Shown here: positions 59,561 to 64,000 of the stretch, one piece after another
Layout: each line of letters starts with the position of its first letter
How positions within the stretch are numbered: position 1 is the stretch's first letter
Origin: Boswellia sacra
Taxonomy: Eukaryota > Streptophyta > Magnoliopsida > Sapindales > Burseraceae
DNA: 64,000 nucleotides
Assembly: GCA_013180625.2 (NCBI GenBank)
Contig: SNVD02006330.1
Coordinates: 124,001 to 188,000, forward strand
Reading direction: 5' to 3'
The notes under the pieces: generated by a model
Told to the model about the DNA's origin: nothing
The model's input: only the letters and a program-made list of their open reading frames with translations
The model's database searches: none
Made by a program: the position numbers and the translations under genes

Positions 59561-61440
59561 ATTGCCTTGAATGCTTTAGTCCATAAGCTATGAAGATAGT
59601 TATATACAGTGTTCCTATTCAGCTACAATGTCTTTCCTTAAACTCTAAGATCTCCGCTCAACTTTTAAGAAAGAATCTTAGATTATGATTAATGTGAATA
59701 GGAAGTAAACACATATTCTCCTAAGTGAACCTAGGATAACAAAATCAATGTCCAAATGTAGTATAGGATAATTAATTCAATATTCCTTTTTGACAAGGAT
59801 TCCAATTTAAACTTATCATACTTCTATTAGGATTCTTCTAATATGAAATTGTTGCAATTTAGTTAACCATATAAAGAGGAAGTATATCACATTAGGAATT
59901 AAATCAGACCAAAGTTTTCTTCATAAAATGATAAAACGAATTTGTCACACGCTATGTATGTGCAATAAATGTAGCGTAAAAACGAACAATTTATTTGTAT
60001 CTAATTTGATATTTTATCTTTTCTATATTGTTATATATTGGTTCATGAGTATTTGTAGAATTATTAAATGGAAACCTAACTTGTTATTGCATCAAATATA
60101 AAAAATAATATAATTTCTAGACAAATAATATGCATTTAAATGATTCAAATTCATAAAACCATAAGGGAAAATAATATTAATAAGGATATTTACATAATAG
60201 TATTAGTTTTTAAACATTTTAATTCATATATTAAAATAAAAATAAATATATCATTCAGATTCATGTATTTAGATCGATATTCAGACTTTAGTTTAATTTA
60301 GATTTAATGTTTGAATTTAGATCCATTCAGACAGAGAAAAAAATCACCTCTTTTAGTTATGTAGTTGAGGAAATTAGATATTAACTTTGGTTAAAATACA
60401 AAAATAAAATTAGAATTTTTTTAAAACTAACTTCAACTTCTCAATTTTACTATTTTGTATCTTCAAGATGCAAAGAGTTCAAGAAGAAAATAGTTTAGTT
60501 CATGTTCATTATAGCTAATATAGATAATTTAGTAAAATGTTCATTGCAAATTCGATCAATTTCTTAATGTTACTTGAGGAGGAAAATAACTCTCCTCTCC
60601 ATACCTAATATTAAATAGTTAAATTTTGGATGAAAATGAGTTTAACTCGGTTTCTTCTTTTTTATGATTTATTCAAGTTCAAATGATTTGTACCAGGGAC
60701 AAAAATTTTATGAATGAGGGGTTACAAATATTTCTAATAAGCGATAAATATAAATAGTTAATAAAAGTTTTTCAATTAACAACTCTTCATAATGCTTTTT
60801 CGTATTTTGAAAGTATTGCATAATAATTTTATAAAATCACAAAAATTAATAGGATTAAACTTCACTGAAAGATAAACAAATATACAAAATTTCATAATTT
60901 TATGAAATCTGTAGTTACCTCAAATAATTTTCATAAAATTGACCTCCCGTAGAATACTGAAAATTCCAAGATTGTAGAGTCATCTTCAAAACTTCATAAA
61001 AAAAAAAAAAATCAAAGACTCAACATTTTTTTGTGAAATAGAGTCATCTTCAAAACTTCATAAAAAAATTAAACACTCAATAGTTTTTAGAGAAATTTTT
61101 TTAAAAGAGATGTTTACTTTAGCGTATATAAATTTAGAATCCCATAAGGTTGTGCATTCCTTAAGAAAATGGACGTCAAGCTTCACATGTCGGAGGAACT
61201 TCAGATGATAGAGACCATTGGATTCGAGTTGTTTTCAGTCATCATCCTTTAAAGGCGTCAATAAAGGCTGAAGGGTCTTGAGAGAGGTCTCAGACATGTT
61301 GAACAATGGAAAGAGGAATTGAGAAGCATGAAAGAAACATTAAGAAATGAGAAAAAGGTGTGGAGAAGTAATGGAGAAGTGTAGCACTTCAATAGTTCGC
61401 AAAATGAAGTAAAAACAACAAGAAAAAGGGAAGACCATTG
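59561..61440. other. AT-rich intergenic DNA
   Basis: No coding frame or element border recognised. A 38-bp block (TCATCTTCAAAACTTCATAA) is directly repeated at ~60983 and ~61028. Confidence 0.5.
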
Positions 61441-61450
61441 GGAGAACTGT

Positions 61451-61526
61451 CGCCCGATGGTCTGTTAGTCGCCTGGCGATTTGTTAGTTGCCCAGTGATT
61501 TGACAGCCGCCCAGCAGTTGTGAGGG
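61451..61526. repeat. four 19-bp GC-rich tandem repeats
   Basis: Units at 61451, 61470, 61489 and 61508: CGCCCGATGGTCTGTTAGT, CGCCTGGCGATTTGTTAGT and two variants. They stand in an island of higher GC just downstream of the PMD gene's stop codon. Confidence 0.85.
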
Positions 61527-61874
61527 AAAAATAGCCCACCATCCCCCCTTTTTCACGTGTTTTTTGACTTCCGGGATGCATATCGACGAGCGGCTTCGAG
61601 TGCGTGATTTCCAAATTTTGTAGTTTTATTTAGAATTGAATAAATGATGATATCAAAACAAATTTGAACAATTTGGATGTCAATTTACTAAAATATGCAT
61701 AGTTTGAGAAGTAATGTACGAAGCAGAAAATAGAAAATTTTCACTAAATCTTTGAAACTTGTTAACATAACTGATTGCCTTTATTATACATCATGAAAAA
61801 TTGAAACATAAAAGTTTATACATAGAAGCAAAATGAACAAAAGAAATCATGAAAGAATTTGGTGGTGATAGTCC

Positions 61875-64000
61875 TCACTCATCACCATCGTTGTCGATAT
61901 CGAAGGAAAAAGCAGCAACATGAGTCTGAAGAAGCTCAACCTCCTACTTCAGATGAGTAACCTCCTGACCACTTGTCTAACTAAGCAAAAGATTCACATA
62001 GTTAGAAAAACTATTAAGATAGAAATCATGCATACATGAAGCATAGAGTGGTACTTTACTTGATATTGATGTGACATCTGTAAAACATATCCATGAGAAG
62101 CAGCCTGCATGGAAAAGACTCTCTCCATGAAAGACCGTGGTACCTACATTGCATTGCATTTTATGATTAATAATTGATTGAAGAATGAAAGGAAACTTGA
62201 GAAATATATAGTTATAAGACTTACCAGAGTGGTATCCTATGGAATAAAGGGAACGGACTTGCTTAGATCCTTAGTGATCACATGACTGCTGATTTGCCGC
62301 TAGCATCCCATGTGTAGACGACATTAATGGGATAAGCCTAGAGTCGTCGATCACATGGCTGGCTAGAATAGCTGTAGTAGCTGAAGGAGCCGGAGGTGGA
62401 TATGGCTACTAAGTGGCATTAGAAAAGGAAGCAAATATGCCAATACCCGAAGAGGATGCTCTTGATCTCTTCCGATAATGAGCGAAAGAGCTACCAGCAT
62501 GGCTAGACACAACAGAAGGATGAGGAGTCTCATCAGCAGATCAATCGAGTTTAGTGTGCAACAAGGTAGCTTGACCCAGTTGATGTAAGAAGTCATCATC
62601 AATGGGAACTCGATCGTATTCAAATGAATCCCAGTCGTGTAATTTGACACCTCTAGTTTCATAGCCAAGTCAGCCAAATCTATCATTAGAACCGATGGCG
62701 AAGAGAATCAAACAACATGCTGGGCCTTCGAACCAATCCCCAACGCGATCACCCAAATACCACATCATACTGTTCACACAAGGTAGAAGAATGCGACAGT
62801 AGTTGAATGGGGAGGCCACTCTCATAGTCGCCGACCAGTTTTCTTCAGGCCCCCACCACTCGGAGCGAATTTGCAAAGAATAAAGAAACATGGAAGATTG
62901 TGATATAAATGAAGTACTGACTATAATGTTTTTTACCTTACCCCAGGTCATCGCATGAATATAATCACGAAAAAAGTCTAGCTCATGAGACCTCTCGAGC
63001 TTTGCACAACATGCAGCCCACCTCCTCATCTGCGAGAAAGAAAGGTCTTCTCAAGCGAGGAGTGGGGTAGGTAGAACTCCTAGCTCATATGCCCACATAT
63101 GTCACGAATGAGACAGAATCAGAAATGGAATTCATATACATAGAACACGAAGGTTTGGAAAAGGAAAGAAATAACCTCAAGAAGTGGAGCAAAACTAGTA
63201 CTCATAGAAATGCCCCAACAAGCATGATCCAAACCGAAGTGCAGCTGGCCGAGAGCAACACGGCCCTAGTCGAAATCCCTCCTTCAGTCGAAATCCTAAA
63301 GGACAAGTAGTAGAGTCAAAAAGGTGGTGCGCGATGCATTGGCAAAGAGCTTCGAACCGAGTAAATACACGATGAAGCCACGTGCATACTGATCCACCTC
63401 AACTGGAGTCAGGTTGAATCTCCTCCTCCAATATTCATGCAAAGGAGCATATCAAATCACGATTTTATCCTTAACCTTTACCTCACACCCAAGGAGCTGT
63501 CAGATCAATCTGTTGCTCCCTTGAGTTTGTAATACAGGAATTCATAGGAATGACTTCACCACCACATGGAAGGTCTGTTAGAGTGCCAAAGTCAACAGGC
63601 ATGATAGTCATCTCACCAACCAAAGGATGGAATATGTGGGTCATGTCCATCCACCTCTCGCATAAAGTAGCTAACGCTTGATGATCAGTGTACCAAAAAG
63701 CATGTGAAAAACAAGTGATAAACTTATAAAAGCTGGTCGCAGCGATCCTACTCCTAATAGCCTCATTTTCTATCTCTGAAAACCAACTGTGGGCTCCAAA
63801 AAATGACCCACACATCTTGTTTTCATGGTTTTCCTAAGGCAAGAAATTGAAGTCTCTACATGAATACATGCTAGAAAGTTTCTAGAAAATGGAAAACTAA
63901 AGAATGAAGAAGAATGCACACCTGGCTGATCATGTGGGAAGCCACATCGTAGACAACCGGCACCTCTTAGTCCTTCGAAAGACCCTTCAATGTCAATTTT
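61875..64000 (-). pseudogene. plant mobile domain (PMD/MAIN-like) gene, decayed and partial
   Basis: Minus strand, from the right edge: a short exon-like part (GCLRCGFPHDQPG, ~63925-63965). Then 63815-63483 with FITCFSHAFWYTDHQALATL, LCERWMDMTHIFHP and LVGEMTIMPVDFGTLTDLP, the PMD hallmark (family pattern LxERWRxETHTFHLPxGEMTITLxD). Then ~63420-63200 with YARGFIVYLLGSKLFANA, stops, and ALGQLHFGLDHA; 63030-62690 with SFSQMRRWAACCA, RVASPFNYCRILLPCVNSMM and WYLGDRV. Then ~62670-62400 and a helical tail ending FDIDNDGDE with TGA at 61875-61877. Several stops and frame changes show decay. PMD occurs in host genes and in Mutator and gypsy elements; terminal repeats were not found, so TE origin is open. 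Its start lies beyond the right edge. Confidence 0.72.

Noticed and set aside
1..64000. CRISPR arrays, operons, ribosome-binding sites and prokaryotic origins
   Set aside because: The sequence is plant nuclear DNA. Regular repeats seen are LTR-internal tandem arrays without unique spacers.
1..64000. tRNA, rRNA or snRNA genes
   Set aside because: I looked for cloverleaf-like and rRNA-conserved stretches by eye and saw none; a covariance-model search would be needed to exclude small RNA genes.

Overview
This window is nuclear DNA of a flowering plant, most likely a eudicot. It is AT-rich, has plant-type Ty1/copia and Ty3/gypsy (Ogre/Tat) retrotransposons, CACTA, hAT and PIF/Harbinger DNA transposons, intron-bearing fragments of plant genes, and one class I small heat-shock protein gene. 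The species cannot be named from the sequence. About 80 % of the window is transposable elements, many inside one another, and insertion edges can be read to the base from target-site duplications (TSDs).

Layout. (1) 1-~13,340: a decayed minus-strand copia element (3' LTR cut by the window edge). It is split by two gypsy-type solo LTRs (1707-3125, TSD CATAA; 3668-5791, TSD TCAGG) and by a CACTA transposon (9399-13029, TSD TAT) that carries exons of ribosomal protein L13. (2) 14,688-19,034: a second CACTA element carrying pieces of three unrelated genes: a serine carboxypeptidase-like gene, ribosomal protein L7, and a calmodulin-like EF-hand gene. (3) 19,035-26,860: mostly single-copy-looking AT-rich DNA with small MITEs. 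The only intact host gene is here, a small heat-shock protein at 22,896-23,342 with a heat-shock-element-like site and TATA box; a mitochondrion-like insert lies at ~26,050-26,470. (4) 26,865-30,770: a probable third CACTA element around an exon/intron-looking captured segment, followed by a Harbinger transposase remnant. (5) 33,224-34,829: a ~400-bp direct repeat flanking DNA with a pectin-methylesterase N-terminal fragment. (6) 34,904-47,188: an Ogre/Tat gypsy element with both LTRs, PBS, PPT, deleted gag-RT, an integrase interrupted by a 3.86-kb solo LTR (TSD GTTAG), a tandem repeat after pol, and an antisense additional ORF. (7) 47,745-58,816: a minus-strand copia element with two 1.8-kb LTRs, inserted at the junction of a ~0.7-kb tandem duplication of the Ogre LTR/flank, and itself carrying a hAT element (54,636-56,369, TSD AAATCCAT). 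(8) 61,875-64,000: a decayed plant-mobile-domain (PMD) gene on the minus strand, running off the right edge.

The relative order of events can be read from the nesting: Ogre insertion, then tandem duplication of its right LTR and flank, then copia insertion, with the hAT jump into that copia; the solo LTR in the Ogre integrase is also younger than the Ogre. The strongest biological theme is repeated capture of host gene fragments by CACTA elements. I did not see a coordinated novel enzymatic system; apart from the heat-shock gene, every coding stretch recognised has stops, frameshifts or missing parts.
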